A stretch of DNA of 64,000 bases, taken from contig JAXLXI010000004.1 in NCBI GenBank assembly GCA_046328035.1, positions 1 to 64,000 of the forward strand. Reading direction: 5' to 3'. The translations under genes were made by a program, and so were the position numbers. Below the pieces are notes generated by a model. The model saw only the letters and a program-made list of their open reading frames with translations. It was not told the origin of the DNA and searched no databases. The first letter of the stretch is position 1. The number at the start of each line of letters is the position of its first letter. Of the stretch, positions 34,650 to 43,240 are shown piece after piece. This DNA comes from JBGASG01 sp046328035 (GTDB lineage Bacteria; Cyanobacteriota; Vampirovibrionia; Obscuribacterales; Obscuribacteraceae).

Positions 34650-35942
34650 ATGTTGGCAATCAGGTTAATCGCCGTCGCCGTTCTGGCGTCCATCATTTTT
34701 TGTGCCGCAGCTCAGGCGGCGGGGTTGAGCGACGCTGATATCGCGCCTTTCGAGAAGCGTCTCAATTCCAAATACCCGCTCAGCGAATCTCAGTTGCAGC
34801 AACTGGACGCGCTCATCAAGTCCCATCCGGATGAAGCATATTTGCATTACTTGCTGGCTCGCCACCAGAGGCGGTTGGGCTATACACAACTCGCCGACGA
34901 GACGGTCAATACTGCCCACAGCCGCCCGGACGCCTCCGGTTTCTTCAAAAAACTGATGGAGCAGCAGGTTGCCAATGCCGAGATCGACCGGGCGCTCAAC
35001 GTCATGAAATATGCCAATCACTGGCACTCCAACAGCGATATCGGCATTGCCCTCACTGCTTTCTACTTTAACGAGGAGGCGCTGGTCGCACCCGCTGACA
35101 AACAAGCGGAGTTGAAGCAGAAAGTAACTGTCGAAATTGCCCGCCTGGCATCGCACAAAGAGACCTGGCCGCCGGGCGTCGGCGGACTGCTGGGACACAT
35201 AGAGTACACGCAAGGCAATGATGCACGGGCTATCGAATTCGCCGATATCGACTTGCGTAAAGACCCGCACTTGCAATTGGCCAACCAGGTGAAAGGGTTG
35301 GCTCTATTTCAGCAAGGAAACATGAAGGCATCCGTACAGCCCCTGTCGGAAGTATTCGCCGCCAATCCCGAGAACGGGCGCACCACACCATCGTACGCCC
35401 AGGCTTTGATTGCCTGCGGACAGGACAAGCAAGCGCTGGCACCCGCTTTCTACGCACTGACGCAAGCCAGCGACGCCGCGCAGCTCAAGGTCTTCGAAAA
35501 ACGTTTGACGCGACTTCTTTTGCGACTGGACGGACCGTTCGTCGATGCCACCATCAGCGATGTCACTCGCAAAGCCCGCTGGACCTCACAGTTTTACACG
35601 TTTTATTTCGCGCTCGCCGAATCCTACGAACAGATACATAAGCCGGAGCAGGCACTGCGCTGCTACGCGCTGGCCTGCTCATACAACAAAGCGCCGACCA
35701 CGGCTCTGTCCCGCATGGGCAGGCTGCACCAGAACGCCGGGCGCTATAAAGAAGCGCACGACTGTTATGCCCTGTCGGCTCTCTCCAATCAGGAGAATAT
35801 TTCGGCCAAGTTGGCCTTCAATCGCCTCGCAGACCGCCTCGCTAATCGCGATAATGACGTGGCCTGGCAACTACGCGACTGGCTGCGCCGCACGTTCTGC
35901 TTCACTGGAAAACGCGGTGCCCAGTCCTCAACACGTTCTTGA
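34650..35942 (+). CDS. Exported TPR protein with the shared C-terminal tail (beside module B)
   Basis: 430 residues from ATG 34650, with GAGG five bases upstream. Signal peptide (MLAIRLIAVAVLASIIFCAAAQ), then a TPR array (YLHYLLARHQRRLGYTQLAD, LALFQQGNMKASVQPLSEVF, RMGRLHQNAGRYKEAHDCYA) and the tail RLANRDNDVAWQLRDWLRR. Its last 41 bases overlap the convergent, paralogous TPR gene of module B, so the two tails are encoded on opposite strands of the same DNA. It may compete for the same partner as the module B protein. Confidence 0.85.
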   Translation: MLAIRLIAVAVLASIIFCAAAQAAGLSDADIAPFEKRLNSKYPLSESQLQQLDALIKSHPDEAYLHYLLARHQRRLGYTQLADETVNTAHSRPDASGFFKKLMEQQVANAEIDRALNVMKYANHWHSNSDIGIALTAFYFNEEALVAPADKQAELKQKVTVEIARLASHKETWPPGVGGLLGHIEYTQGNDARAIEFADIDLRKDPHLQLANQVKGLALFQQGNMKASVQPLSEVFAANPENGRTTPSYAQALIACGQDKQALAPAFYALTQASDAAQLKVFEKRLTRLLLRLDGPFVDATISDVTRKARWTSQFYTFYFALAESYEQIHKPEQALRCYALACSYNKAPTTALSRMGRLHQNAGRYKEAHDCYALSALSNQENISAKLAFNRLADRLANRDNDVAWQLRDWLRRTFCFTGKRGAQSSTRS

Positions 35943-37152
35943 TCTGTCCCGCCACGTCGTTGTCTTGATTTTGCATGCGCCGCTGCAGCCGGTCGCGCAT
36001 CAAGCGCAGCGCCCGATTGTCCGGCTCGAAGAGCAGCGCGTACTCGCAAGCTTGCAAAGCCTGCTGATAGTGCCCCAGGCGTTGTTGTTCGCGAGCGTAT
36101 TCTATTTGAGCGTTGACATTGCGCGGCTGATCCTTGACCGCGGCGGTCAGCTCTTCCAGGACTCTTTTGCGATCGCCCAGGCGCTGAAAAACTCTCGCCA
36201 GTCCAATGTGCAGATCGCCGCCACGGTCACCGAAGTGAGCGGCACGGCCGCCCTCTTCAATCTCTCGATGGCGCACCGCATCCGGCACCATCTTGTACAG
36301 GCGTGCCACCAGTTCCTGACGCTGCACATCTTCCGGTTTGATGGTCAGGTAGTAGAGTGATGTCTTGAACGCATCTTCCTTCATACCGAGAGCCATGTAT
36401 GTCCTGGTCAAATCGCCGGCCGCGCCGCGCTCGTAAGGACGGTTGATGAACGCTTTCTGCAATGGGCGTAATGCTTCGGCATAACGGCGCAGGTGATAGA
36501 GACAACGCCCGGTAAGAGCTTGGAACTCGGGATCGCGCGGATCAATTGCTGAATCGGCTTCCGCATATTTCAGCGCCTCTGCATATTTCCCTTCCACCAG
36601 CAGTTGCCAGCCGCGCACCCCGTTGATGCCCTTCAGCCTCTGATGGTGCGCCACCGCTTGCAGGTACCAGGACCAGCCATTTTCGACAGTCCCCCAGCGG
36701 GCTTTCAAAATGTCTTCCAACTTTTTGAGAGATGGATCTGCTGGAAAGTTGGTGCTGATTTCCAGATACTGCTTCATAGCCAGTTCCAGATCGCCACTAT
36801 TCATAGTGGCATGAAACTTCTCCAGACGCGCTTGCGCCGTTGCCGTATCCAGGGCTTTCGCCGACCGGTAGGTGTCAGTCGCCAGTTCGAACATGCCGGC
36901 GTTCTGCAAAGCCTGAGCCAGAACGAAACGAGCCCTGGCGCTTTGCGGCTGCTGGTCGACCAGTTGGCGGGCCTGATCTAATAACACGGGCGCCGGTTGT
37001 CCACCGCCTTTATCGAGGGTCTGCTCCAGTGCTTGCATTTCAATCGGCTTTTGAGCTTCCGCCTCGGCGCGCAGAGACGGCACAAATCCCAAGCCCTGAA
37101 TAAGCTGGAAAGCCAGGCATATCGGTAGAACCGTTGCGACAGTGCGCGACAT
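35902..37152 (-). CDS. Exported TPR protein with the shared C-terminal tail (module B)
   Basis: 416 residues. The signal-like N-terminus (TVATVLPICLAFQLIQGLGFV) is followed by TPR units (ARFVLAQALQNAGMFELATD, LTGRCLYHLRRYAEALRPL, LHIGLARVFQRLGDRKRVLE). The tail is RMQNQDNDVAGQIKNVLRT. It begins four bases after the WY-motif gene and is the last gene of the module B operon. Tail-to-tail overlap with the neighbouring TPR gene is unusual for two paralogues. Confidence 0.85.
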   Translation of the reverse strand: MSRTVATVLPICLAFQLIQGLGFVPSLRAEAEAQKPIEMQALEQTLDKGGGQPAPVLLDQARQLVDQQPQSARARFVLAQALQNAGMFELATDTYRSAKALDTATAQARLEKFHATMNSGDLELAMKQYLEISTNFPADPSLKKLEDILKARWGTVENGWSWYLQAVAHHQRLKGINGVRGWQLLVEGKYAEALKYAEADSAIDPRDPEFQALTGRCLYHLRRYAEALRPLQKAFINRPYERGAAGDLTRTYMALGMKEDAFKTSLYYLTIKPEDVQRQELVARLYKMVPDAVRHREIEEGGRAAHFGDRGGDLHIGLARVFQRLGDRKRVLEELTAAVKDQPRNVNAQIEYAREQQRLGHYQQALQACEYALLFEPDNRALRLMRDRLQRRMQNQDNDVAGQIKNVLRTGHRVFQ

Positions 37153-37156
37153 TTAC

Positions 37157-37711
37157 CTACCGGGTCTGCGTGGTACCGGACCGATTCAGATTGCTGTTGA
37201 CGTTTCTGGAGGCACTGCCGTCATCCTCTTGAGGTTGGCAGAATTTGTAGGCGATATTCAAGCGATAGCGATAGCCGACCAGATTCATGTTGTCGACAAA
37301 CACGTTGACCACGTTGCCATCTTTCGGTCTCATGGCATAGAGGCTATTATCCGTTTTGGGTCCCATCTTCCAGCCATATTGCTTAAGCACCATCTCGTAC
37401 CAGGCAATCACCGACGGTGGCGGCTCGTTGATCGCATATTCGAGGTGGACGGACTTTTGATTGTTGCGTCCGACTTCCCCGGAGCGTGCGTACATGAACT
37501 TGCCGCTGGTGAAGTTCGGCAGATTGGGCAAGTCAGGCGGTTGCTGCATACGGGTGTAAACGGCTTTGGCGCTATTTTGCTGGAGGACCTGCGTACCTTT
37601 GTCGCGATTCCTGTATTTGTTAGCCTTCGGCTGCTGCTGTTGGGCGACGCAGGGCAAGGCCAGGGTGACCAGCGCGATGAGCGCCAATCCTTCCCGAAAT
37701 TTCGGACGCAT
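37157..37711 (-). CDS. Exported WY-motif protein, unknown function (module B)
   Basis: 184 residues. Signal peptide MRPKFREGLALIALVTLALPCVAQ, then a Gln/Lys/Asn-rich linker. The domain has DLPNLPNFTSGKFMY, HLEYAINEPPPSVIAWYEMV and a C-terminal YRYRLNIAYKF. It is paralogous to the module A protein at 22023-22529 (same order of DLPN, YA, WY and LN elements). It lies 26 bases after the TadG-like gene and four before the TPR gene. It is probably a periplasmic accessory of the same system; no known family is recognised. Confidence 0.78.
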   Translation of the reverse strand: MRPKFREGLALIALVTLALPCVAQQQQPKANKYRNRDKGTQVLQQNSAKAVYTRMQQPPDLPNLPNFTSGKFMYARSGEVGRNNQKSVHLEYAINEPPPSVIAWYEMVLKQYGWKMGPKTDNSLYAMRPKDGNVVNVFVDNMNLVGYRYRLNIAYKFCQPQEDDGSASRNVNSNLNRSGTTQTR

Positions 37712-37737
37712 ACTTTATCGGTCCTCCGTGCTCTGTT

Positions 37738-39999
37738 TTAGTTGGGGCAGCTGAATTGCGGCGATTGACCGAGACTACCACCATTTCTAAAACTTACCAC
37801 ACGGTTTTGCAGTTTTACTTCACCAAGGATATTTCTGTAGCCGCAGCTGGGGGTGATGAGGGCGAGATCTTCAGCACTCACTTCACCAGATTGGCACTGG
37901 AACATACGCTCGTGAATACCAGCTTCGTGTCTGGGGTTGACCACTTCCATGGTGTTGCCTTCCATCGTGTCGTATTGCTGATAGAAGCGCCACTGGTTGT
38001 TAGGTCCGCCAGGCGTGCCGTCTGGAGCTTGGTTGCGCCAGCTTACCGGAGTCTGGTTGTTCAGTTGGTGCCCGAGTCTCGGGGTCGGATTGCCCTGGGC
38101 ATCCAGTGTGGCGTAATCGACATAGAGGAAGTAGGGAGTATCCGAGAGCGGCAGGACATTGTCGGTGGCGTGATGCGAGCTACGTCCGTTGTTATTGATC
38201 GGCCAACCGCAGATGTCATCGACTTTGTCCGGATCGACGTTCGGGCACATCTGGAACATGCGTTGACGCACGAAGTCGCGCATCTTGGACGCGGCGGCGT
38301 TGCCGTTGCTGCTGTAAGCACCACTGTTGCGTTCTTGGACTGTCGAAGCGGCCTGATAGACCAGTTCGCAGAGCGTGCCGTCTTCACTGATCTGGCAGCG
38401 TTGCAGGCTGCTGCTCTGTCTCCACGGACGTCCTACGCCCGGCTCCAGAGGTTTCCACAGGCGCATGCCGGTCACTGCCGGAATGGAGGTGTCGATGCCG
38501 CCCGGTGTATTGAACTGGTCAACGACGCGGCACTTCACTTGCTCGAGAGCCATCAGGTTGTCTGAGGGACCGGCTGGTGTGGTGTACGGTCCGTCACCCG
38601 AGAATGCTCTGTCCAGAGCACCGCTGTCGAGCAGGTTACGGCAGGCCGGATCTTCAGATGGGAAACCCTGACCTTGAATGGGTTGGTAGGTGTTGCGGTC
38701 GGTGCAAACGTTGGAAGGAGCGCCATTCTGCAGACGAATGCCTTGCGCATCGTTGATGGTGGCAGGGTTGCCGTTGGTCGTGTAGAGGTCGTTCAACGTC
38801 GGTTGACGCACTGCTGTCTGGTTGGGGTCAGCAGCCATCGCCCGGTTGTATCGATCCCAGTCTTCCAGCAAACCGTCCGTGGAGGTCATGCAACCGCCAC
38901 CGACTTTGACACCGATTGAGGGATCCAGTTCGTCATCGAACAGGTTCCACGCGGCCGGGTTGGTGGGATTGGCACCAGCGCCCAGTCCGGCTGGGTTGAG
39001 AATACGGATGTAGCCGTCCGGAATCGCCGGCACGTACTCTTTCGGTTGGGCACCAGCAGCACCGCCGCCGGCAGCATCTACGATACCGACGAGAGCACAG
39101 GCGATGGTATTGAGATTGGTGACGCTCTTCTCTTCAGTGGTGGCAGCCGAGCTGCGGAACGCATTTGGAGGAATGCGCACGCCGTTTACCGGTATGTTGC
39201 GAGCCGCATCGAAGTCGGCTTGCGAAGCCAGACGTGGCTGGTGGCGGGGCTGGACGGGAACGCCAACGACCGGCATACTGATCCCGGTGACGTTCATCGC
39301 CGAGTAGCCACGGATGTAAGTCTGCTGAGTGCGTTGGTCTGTGGTCAGCCAGCCGGGCGGCAGTTGGAATCTGGCGCCGCTCGCCATCACCGGCATCTGA
39401 CTGCGATCGGCAGTGGTGACCGGTGAGCGCAGGTTGGTAGCACCGACATCGGTGCCGGCACGTTGTTCCATGTAAGCAGCCGTGACACCACGCTGGGCCA
39501 GGTTGTTGCGGCCGAGCATGCGAGTGGAGTTCTGTCCTGCCAGGTTGGAGAAGAAGCCGGTCAATTGACCGCCGCCGTTGTTGCCGGCACCGAGATTGGC
39601 AGCCAGGTTATCGCCGATACCATCAGTCCCTTGCAGCCGCTGCAGCAAAGTGTTGGCGTTGTCGATACCCTGTTGGTTGCCGTCGGCGGAGGCGTTGATG
39701 GCTACCAGAAGCGAACGACCAACCAGGCGGTTGTAGCACTCGAGATCGACATATCCCGTGTCGGTGTCGACGAGACTCAAAAAGTTTTCGTCATCGGAGC
39801 TGCCGCGCAAGCCAAACCCAGGGCTCTTGATTGCTTGTTTGGCAACGTTCAACCCGCCGGAGTCGGTGGCGTGTTGAGCTTCCCGCGCTCCGCCAAGAAT
39901 TTTGGCCAACAGGAAGAAACAAGCTCCTATTAAGATCAAGACAAAGGTGCTTATTGCAACCAGGGAAAGAGTGCCACCACTCTGGTTTCGTAGCGCCAT
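37738..39999 (-). CDS. TadG-like membrane-anchored protein (module B)
   Basis: 753 residues from ATG 39999, which has GGAGG nine bases upstream; the frame is open to 40038. The N-terminus MALRNQSGGTLSLVAISTF leads into a hydrophobic helix, then AREAQHATDSGGLNVAKQAI and KSPGF, matching its module A paralogue and the post-anchor helix of TadG. The long exported region is rich in Asn, Gly, Pro and Gln with scattered cysteines. It may form or cap a surface fibre; that is inference. First gene of the module B operon. Confidence 0.78.
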   Translation of the reverse strand: MALRNQSGGTLSLVAISTFVLILIGACFFLLAKILGGAREAQHATDSGGLNVAKQAIKSPGFGLRGSSDDENFLSLVDTDTGYVDLECYNRLVGRSLLVAINASADGNQQGIDNANTLLQRLQGTDGIGDNLAANLGAGNNGGGQLTGFFSNLAGQNSTRMLGRNNLAQRGVTAAYMEQRAGTDVGATNLRSPVTTADRSQMPVMASGARFQLPPGWLTTDQRTQQTYIRGYSAMNVTGISMPVVGVPVQPRHQPRLASQADFDAARNIPVNGVRIPPNAFRSSAATTEEKSVTNLNTIACALVGIVDAAGGGAAGAQPKEYVPAIPDGYIRILNPAGLGAGANPTNPAAWNLFDDELDPSIGVKVGGGCMTSTDGLLEDWDRYNRAMAADPNQTAVRQPTLNDLYTTNGNPATINDAQGIRLQNGAPSNVCTDRNTYQPIQGQGFPSEDPACRNLLDSGALDRAFSGDGPYTTPAGPSDNLMALEQVKCRVVDQFNTPGGIDTSIPAVTGMRLWKPLEPGVGRPWRQSSSLQRCQISEDGTLCELVYQAASTVQERNSGAYSSNGNAAASKMRDFVRQRMFQMCPNVDPDKVDDICGWPINNNGRSSHHATDNVLPLSDTPYFLYVDYATLDAQGNPTPRLGHQLNNQTPVSWRNQAPDGTPGGPNNQWRFYQQYDTMEGNTMEVVNPRHEAGIHERMFQCQSGEVSAEDLALITPSCGYRNILGEVKLQNRVVSFRNGGSLGQSPQFSCPN

Positions 40000-40201
40000 T
40001 TTCGGCTGCCTCCGTAAGGGACGGTCTCGAGAGTTCACTAACTCAATAACTGCGAACTTAGTAAGGAGAGAGAGGGCAAATATGCCGCACTGCAGTGCTT
40101 GGACTTCATTAAAGAGGGCTAAGCATTAACGCGGATTAAGTTAATTCTCCTTCATAATTGCCCCGTTGTCAATCGCCTTTAAGTGGCGTCGACCTCGGAA
40201 A

Positions 40202-40219
40202 GCCTGGAAAAACCCAGGC
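40202..40219 (-). terminator. Weak hairpin downstream of the APC permease
   Basis: GCCTGG (40202-40207) and CCAGGC (40214-40219) pair across a short A-rich loop, 53 bases after the permease stop. On the minus strand it is followed by TTTCC only, so termination efficiency is doubtful. The rest of the 272-base gap 40000-40271 holds no gene I can support; the module B promoter should lie there. Confidence 0.35.
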
Positions 40220-40271
40220 CTGTCTGCACTTTCTAAAAGACCTTATACCCAATCCCAGCCGGTTTTTTCGC

Positions 40272-41795
40272 TTAAACCGCAGCGTTTTCAGGCTTCGGCG
40301 CGGATGAGGTCGCCAACTTGCTGTGTTTGCGGCTGTACAGGAAATAGATGACCAGTCCCACAGGACACGTAATCGCATAGACCTTCAGGACCAGCGGATT
40401 TAAGAAACAGGCCAGCGCTATGCAACCGACCGCCCCCATCAGTCCGACAAATGGGTTGACCAACTTCAGCCGGACGGCACCCCCGCAAACAAAAACGAAC
40501 GCAACCAGGGTCCCTAAGACCATCATTTCGGTGACGCTTTCGAACGGGACGAAACCTGCGAAAGTTGCAACCAGTACTCCATTGAGCAGCAAGCCGAATA
40601 TTGGATTGCCGTTTTTCGAACGGGCAAAGATACCTGGCAACAAGCCGTCTTCCGCCATATTGCGGAAGATGCGCGGGCCTCCCATCGACAGCACCAACAA
40701 AACATTGAAGATGCCAACCACAGCGCCGACGGCTATGGCGGTGCCGGCCCATTTCTCGCCGGAATTCATCAATAGAGTAGCCAGGGGAGCCGAGGCTTCA
40801 TTGCCTTTGAAATCCGGATTGACCGGTCCCGGCCACGGCTCTGGTGCCGCCGCTGCCAACGGGGCCGATTCAGCCGCGGAGCCGGTTGGCGGCATCGCAG
40901 TGGCGGGTGGCGGCGCGGTGATCGCCTGCGGCGTTTTCAGTGCCTGCGGAAACACCGGCTCGATACCCGTGGCAATCGCCATCACGGCAACATAGAGAAA
41001 TGCCACCATGCCGATACATACATAGGTAGAAACGCGAGTGTCGCGCAAACTCTTCGATTCGCGCGCGAACGTGTAGAGTGCATCGAAACCGACATACGGA
41101 AAAACGGCGATTGCGGCACCGGCCATTACGCCTTGCCAGCCGCGCGGCATGAAGGGCTGCCAGTTCTCCGGATGAATGTGCTGGACACCGGCGATCATAA
41201 ATATGGCCAGCAAAGTAGTCTTCAGCACGACCAGCAGGAAATTCAATTTAGCAGACTTGGTGACGCCGCCGAAAATCAAAATGCAGGTGACCGCAATCAC
41301 AGCAAGTATGGCGACGATGTTGACACCGAAAACGAAGTGACCGCCCTTGTCAAAAGTCGGTCCCATCAATACCGAAGGCAACGTGTAATTGCAGGCCTTC
41401 TTCAAGTACTGACTCCAGCCGATGGCAACTGCAGAGGCGCCGAAACTGTACTCCAAGAAAAGCCCGAATGCCACGATCCAGGCAAACAGCTCGCCAATGG
41501 AGTGATAGACATAGCTGTATGCAGAGACGCCGTGCGGAACTTTGGCGGCGAACTTCTCGTAGCAGATGCCCACGAAAAGGAAAACAAAACCGGTAATCAC
41601 GAACGAGAGAATCCCGGCCGGACCGGCTTTCTCAGCGATGGTGCCCGGCATGACGAAGATGCCAGCACCGATGGTGGCACCAATGCCCAGTCCGGTGAGC
41701 ATCAACCAGCCCAGATGCTTCGGCGTATCCTTGTCGTGATAATCGGCGGGAGCATCCGGCGTGCGCCGCAAAAGCGATGTCAATACGTCTGACAT
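40272..41795 (-). CDS. APC-superfamily amino acid permease
   Basis: Secondary transporter with about 12-14 membrane helices, 507 residues. The first helix carries the family signature LTGLGIGATIGAGIFVMPG. Others include FLFVGICYEKFAAKVPHGVSAYSYVYHSIGE and the GFDALYTFARESKSLRDTR loop, typical of cationic amino acid transporter-like members. A Pro/Ala-rich insertion of about 50 residues (near residues 285-335) interrupts a loop and is unusual. The substrate is not certain. Divergent from the dehydrogenase gene. Confidence 0.9.
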   Translation of the reverse strand: MSDVLTSLLRRTPDAPADYHDKDTPKHLGWLMLTGLGIGATIGAGIFVMPGTIAEKAGPAGILSFVITGFVFLFVGICYEKFAAKVPHGVSAYSYVYHSIGELFAWIVAFGLFLEYSFGASAVAIGWSQYLKKACNYTLPSVLMGPTFDKGGHFVFGVNIVAILAVIAVTCILIFGGVTKSAKLNFLLVVLKTTLLAIFMIAGVQHIHPENWQPFMPRGWQGVMAGAAIAVFPYVGFDALYTFARESKSLRDTRVSTYVCIGMVAFLYVAVMAIATGIEPVFPQALKTPQAITAPPPATAMPPTGSAAESAPLAAAAPEPWPGPVNPDFKGNEASAPLATLLMNSGEKWAGTAIAVGAVVGIFNVLLVLSMGGPRIFRNMAEDGLLPGIFARSKNGNPIFGLLLNGVLVATFAGFVPFESVTEMMVLGTLVAFVFVCGGAVRLKLVNPFVGLMGAVGCIALACFLNPLVLKVYAITCPVGLVIYFLYSRKHSKLATSSAPKPENAAV

Positions 41796-41832
41796 AGGCT
41801 GAATCTTGTAAATAAGAGAGAACTGTAAAACC

Positions 41833-41852
41833 TGGCTATGCTAGCATAGCCA
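41833..41852. promoter_or_regulatory. 20-bp perfect palindrome, candidate operator
   Basis: TGGCTATGCTAGCATAGCCA is perfectly self-complementary. It lies 37 bases upstream of the permease start and 98 bases upstream of the dehydrogenase start, between divergent genes, as expected of a shared operator. A further stem, GGACCGC / GCGGTCC, lies at 41883-41901 in the dehydrogenase leader. Confidence 0.5.
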
Positions 41853-41950
41853 TTCAAATTCCAGGCGATAGGAAATTCAGCTGGACCGCGCGAAGCGGTC
41901 CTTCCTTCCTCAAAAGCTTCTAGCCGGAGTCGGGACTTCAAGGAGTTGAA

Positions 41951-43195
41951 ATGAAGATTCAGAAAGCAGCGGTCATTGGTGCGGGAACCATGGGCGCAGG
42001 TATCGCACAGGTGCTCAGCCAGGCGGGCATTGAAGTAATACTCAAAGACATCGCACAAGACATGCTTGACCGCGGTCTGGCAAACATTCGCCGCATGTAC
42101 GATTCCCGAGTCAAGAAAGAGATTCTCACGCAAGCCGAAGCCGATTTCCTGATCGCCAACGTCAAGCTCAGCACCACATACGATGGCTTCAAAGATGTCG
42201 ATCTGGTGATCGAAGCCGCGCTGGAAACCATTGACCTGAAGCTGAAGATATTTCAGGACCTGGACGCCAACTGCCCGCCGAACGCCATTCTCGCAACCAA
42301 TACTTCTGCGCTTTCCATTTCGGAAATCGCTGCCGGCACCAAGCGCCCCGAGCGCGTGATCGGCATGCATTTCTTCAATCCGGCGCAGACCATGAAACTG
42401 GTGGAAGTGATTCCCGGTCTGCGCACCAGCAAGACAGTCGTCGAGCAGATGGTGGCTCTCTGCCGGGATCTGCATAAAATACCGGTAAAAGTCGAGGAAT
42501 GCCCCGGCTTCCTGGTCAATCGTGTTCTTTTCCCGTACCTCAATGAAGCCTGCCATGTCCTGGAAGAAGGTCGCACAACTCCCGAGGAAATCGACAAGGC
42601 GGCAGTTGAGTTCGGCTTGCCGATGGGACCTTTCACTTTGTTCGATATGACCGGACTTGACGTTTGCCTGCATGTACAGAATTTCTTGTACGGCGAGTAC
42701 GGCGAGCGTTTCAAACCCGCCGGCATCCTCAAACTGCTGGTCGACAAAGGACACATGGGACAAAAGTCCGGCGCCGGTTTCTTCAAGCACGAAAAAGGAC
42801 AGGTGCCCAAGAAAGACGAACCGAAACAACTCAACCCCGACCTGAAAGCGCTGCTGGAACAAGCCCGCAAAGGACACGACCAGGCAGCCGGCTCGCGTCC
42901 CTTCGACGTACACCGCATCATCCTGCCGATGTTCAATGAGGCCGTTTACGCAGTTCAGGAAGGCGTCGTCGACCACAAAGATGTAGATGTAGCGATGGAG
43001 CACGGCACCGGTCTCAAGCGCGGACTTTTAAGCTTGGCCGAAGAGAAAGGAATGCAGTGGTGCGTGGAAGAAATGGATCAGTACGAAAAGTCCTATGGGT
43101 CGCGTTTCTGTCCGGCGTGGCTGATGCGCAAACTGGTGCGAGCACGCGTCCATGATTTCTCGACTCTCGAACAGACACCCGTGGGCGTGGGCTGA
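41951..43195 (+). CDS. 3-hydroxyacyl-CoA dehydrogenase, NAD-dependent
   Basis: Oxidises 3-hydroxyacyl-CoA or reduces acetoacetyl-CoA-type substrates. 414 residues. The N-terminal Rossmann fold has AAVIGAGTMGAGIAQVLSQAG; TNTSALSISEIA and GMHFFNPAQTMKLVEVI include the catalytic His region. ECPGFLVNRVLFPYLNEA and PMGPFTLFDMTGLDV mark the first C-terminal domain, and GQKSGAGFF ends it. A second C-terminal domain (HRIILPMFNEAVYAVQEG) makes it longer than the 280-residue form, as in FadB C-terminal halves, but there is no hydratase domain. ATG 41951 has AAGGAG upstream. Confidence 0.93.
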   Translation: MKIQKAAVIGAGTMGAGIAQVLSQAGIEVILKDIAQDMLDRGLANIRRMYDSRVKKEILTQAEADFLIANVKLSTTYDGFKDVDLVIEAALETIDLKLKIFQDLDANCPPNAILATNTSALSISEIAAGTKRPERVIGMHFFNPAQTMKLVEVIPGLRTSKTVVEQMVALCRDLHKIPVKVEECPGFLVNRVLFPYLNEACHVLEEGRTTPEEIDKAAVEFGLPMGPFTLFDMTGLDVCLHVQNFLYGEYGERFKPAGILKLLVDKGHMGQKSGAGFFKHEKGQVPKKDEPKQLNPDLKALLEQARKGHDQAAGSRPFDVHRIILPMFNEAVYAVQEGVVDHKDVDVAMEHGTGLKRGLLSLAEEKGMQWCVEEMDQYEKSYGSRFCPAWLMRKLVRARVHDFSTLEQTPVGVG

Positions 43196-43240
43196 CGCTG
43201 GAACCAGACTGCCAGAACCAAAGAAGGAAGATGAAAGACC

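Noticed and set aside
41780..43003. 407-codon open frame opposite the 3-hydroxyacyl-CoA dehydrogenase gene
   Set aside because: It mirrors a firmly identified plus-strand gene, has no recognisable domain, and reflects codon bias of the true gene.
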